Of a DNA stretch of 64,000 nucleotides, positions 62,698 to 64,000 are shown piece after piece. Positions within the stretch are counted from its first letter, which is position 1. Each line of letters starts with the position of its first letter. The stretch is from Bythopirellula goksoeyrii (lineage in GTDB: Bacteria > Planctomycetota > Planctomycetia > Pirellulales > Lacipirellulaceae): the NCBI RefSeq assembly GCF_008065115.1, contig NZ_CP042913.1, positions 2,330,338 to 2,394,337 on the forward strand. The letters run 5' to 3'. A program made the position numbers and the translations under genes. The notes below the pieces were generated by a model that had not been told where the DNA came from, did no database searches, and saw only the letters and a list, made by a program, of their open reading frames with translations.

Positions 62698-64000
62698 TCA
62701 AATCTCCTCAAAGCTGAGGGCATAGTTTTCCCCACTAATTCGGCAATTTGCGGTGATTATGCCGTTGGTGGTACCGGGATGATCTTTGGTTTCGACCAAT
62801 TCCTTGGTGCGAAACTGTAAATCGTCGCCTCGACGGTAGAGGACCAGGTCATTCTCCCAGTTGGGGCATCGAATGTGGCTATGCGACCCAGCCCCCAGCA
62901 CACAACTTTCGCTCATGAGAACGATGGCATCGACAGCAGGTTCGGTTTTATGTTTGGATTCCACTTCCAGGACGGCTGTAGCTGAGAGTGAATGGGGCTT
63001 CGTGAAGCGAAGCTGCAGCGAGTCTCCCAATTCGATCAGTGCCTGGTTGCGTAGTACGATGGGTCCGGTGAGTACGTGGCCGTCAACTTTTGTAGTATGA
63101 ATCGGTGTAAGTACATAGTTTTCTCGTTCGCGTCGGATCGTGGCGTGACGACGTGAAAGATCCGCACGCACTGGAATATCGACGCCACCTTCTGCCGTTG
63201 GCTGACCAATGACGATTTCGTCGTTCAGGCAAATCAGGAATCCGCCAATCTCGTCGATCCATGCGATTATGCGTTTTCCAGCTTCTGGTTTGGTGGTCAT
63301 AGTGTCGACAGTCGCGCAACTGCGCCAAGCTTGAGTACTCGTTGTAAGGGGCGAACCGGCCTTTCGACCGTTTTGGCGAAATTGTGGGCGAATGTTTCTT
63401 GTTGTGGCCTTCAAACCAACCGCTTCCCAGGCCCGCCTTCTGGCCGTCAGGGCAGGGGGGTGCTCAGGAGCCAATTCTAGCACGGCTTCCGCACGGGTGA
63501 GAACTTCAGTCCAATTCTCCTGCTGAATCGCATCATGCAGTGCATTCACCATGGTCGGACACTGTTGAGCGTCTCTAGCGAGTTCCGCCTGGCGGGAGGC
63601 AAGTTGCGTTGCCAAGGATTCGTTCCCCTCGGGCAGCAACCGCTCGACTCGGGTAAGTCCCTGAATGGCTTGGCTAAATTCACCCGAGTAGGCTAGGGAC
63701 TTGGCATCGTTTATCAAGCGTACGATGATTTTCCAGAGGCGTCGTTCGTCGCCGCCCAGTCGATGCTGTTCGAGTTTAGCAATCTGACGTTCCGCCATAG
63801 CTGTTTCTCCACACTCCAACATCTGCCGAGTATTGGCAATTCCTTGTCGGGCTTGCTCCTGGCGGAACTGGTCGATCAACTGTTCGCTTCCGCCCATTCG
63901 TTCGACCTGCCGAATGTCATGCCAGCCGGCAACACTGTCGCCAGCGGCAATTTTCCCGGCTGCACGGTCTACCATACGAGTGGCCACTTCTTTGGAGAGT
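62698..64000 (-). CDS. FHA-domain protein (5' truncated by window edge)
   Basis: The frame is open to the window end; a GTG at 63987 is the first start-like codon but is probably internal. The visible 433 residues begin with helical repeats (DSVAGWHDIRQVERMGGSEQ; AELARDAQQCPTMVNALHD; TRAEAVLELAPEHPPALTAR), perhaps tetratricopeptide-like. An FHA-like domain follows: EIVIGQPTAEGGVDIPVRAD, LSRRHATIRRERENYVL, VDGHVLTGPIVLRNQALIEL. A second, degenerate FHA-like block follows (CVLGAGSHSHIRCPNWENDL, LVLYRRGDDLQFR). FHA domains bind phosphothreonine, and the kinase gene is next downstream on the same strand, 48 bp away. Confidence 0.8.
   Translation of the reverse strand, partial: LSKEVATRMVDRAAGKIAAGDSVAGWHDIRQVERMGGSEQLIDQFRQEQARQGIANTRQMLECGETAMAERQIAKLEQHRLGGDERRLWKIIVRLINDAKSLAYSGEFSQAIQGLTRVERLLPEGNESLATQLASRQAELARDAQQCPTMVNALHDAIQQENWTEVLTRAEAVLELAPEHPPALTARRRAWEAVGLKATTRNIRPQFRQNGRKAGSPLTTSTQAWRSCATVDTMTTKPEAGKRIIAWIDEIGGFLICLNDEIVIGQPTAEGGVDIPVRADLSRRHATIRRERENYVLTPIHTTKVDGHVLTGPIVLRNQALIELGDSLQLRFTKPHSLSATAVLEVESKHKTEPAVDAIVLMSESCVLGAGSHSHIRCPNWENDLVLYRRGDDLQFRTKELVETKDHPGTTNGIITANCRISGENYALSFEEI

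Overview
The window reads as chromosomal DNA of a planctomycete, most likely of the Pirellulales type. The evidence is: two giant exported proteins with the planctomycete LEDR-type N-terminus (LEDRRVMSA and LEDRRMLA) and dockerin-like C-terminal regions, a DUF1559 prepilin-like protein, a BBP7-type outer-membrane barrel, a formylglycine sulfatase, a bacterial alpha-2-macroglobulin, two ECF sigma/anti-sigma pairs, and a membrane Ser/Thr kinase beside an FHA protein. I see no phage, insertion sequence, CRISPR array, rRNA or tRNA.

Layout. 1-5.6 kb: 3' part of an alpha-2-macroglobulin gene and a MazF-like toxin/antitoxin pair. 5.6-10.8 kb: housekeeping genes (dcd, nth, DUF309, Lon-N domain protein, folE, a membrane protein, a zinc-ribbon membrane protein). 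10.8-17.2 kb: a GlcD/GlcF-like flavin/iron-sulfur fusion, molybdopterin genes moaD, moaE and moaA, a cysteine desulfurase and a YkgJ-type Cys-cluster protein, all close-packed. 17.2-22.5 kb: an amidase, an HU protein, a small lipoprotein, pyrD, trpS and acpS. 22.7-27.7 kb: a compact nucleoside-salvage run (guanine-deaminase-like, AMP nucleosidase, deoC, two tandem purine nucleoside phosphorylases, pyrimidine nucleoside phosphorylase). 27.8-38.8 kb, minus strand: an ECF sigma factor and a possible anti-sigma head a block of three GspF-like proteins, three minor-pseudopilin-like proteins and a DUF1559 prepilin, followed by secreted or membrane unknowns, an alpha/beta-hydrolase-like protein and a sulfatase. 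38.9-51.2 kb: an extracellular block (subtilisin-like protease, BBP7 barrel, beta-helix protein). 51.5-58.5 kb: hflX, an SDR, an RluA pseudouridine synthase, a GT-C-like membrane protein with a GT2 glycosyltransferase, and an AI-2E family permease. 58.6-64 kb, minus strand: a signalling block (FHA protein, Ser/Thr kinase, membrane protein, sigma factor, anti-sigma factor).

Most interesting points. (1) A pseudopilin operon carries three consecutive, diverged GspF paralogues, with no secretion ATPase or secretin in view, under an ECF sigma/anti-sigma pair. (2) The tandem purine nucleoside phosphorylases differ at the purine-reading residue (Asp236 versus Asn236), which suggests divided base specificity. 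(3) Several families of intergenic palindromes, many with a TAGCC end, include a 38-bp element present twice in opposite orientation 41 kb apart. (4) The unusually long spacer between the divergent protease and barrel genes contains a set of TGTTCC/GGAACA half-sites.

Functions are inferred by reading motifs and domain architecture; no database search was run. Start codons were picked from ribosome-binding sites, signal peptides and overlaps, and several are uncertain as noted.
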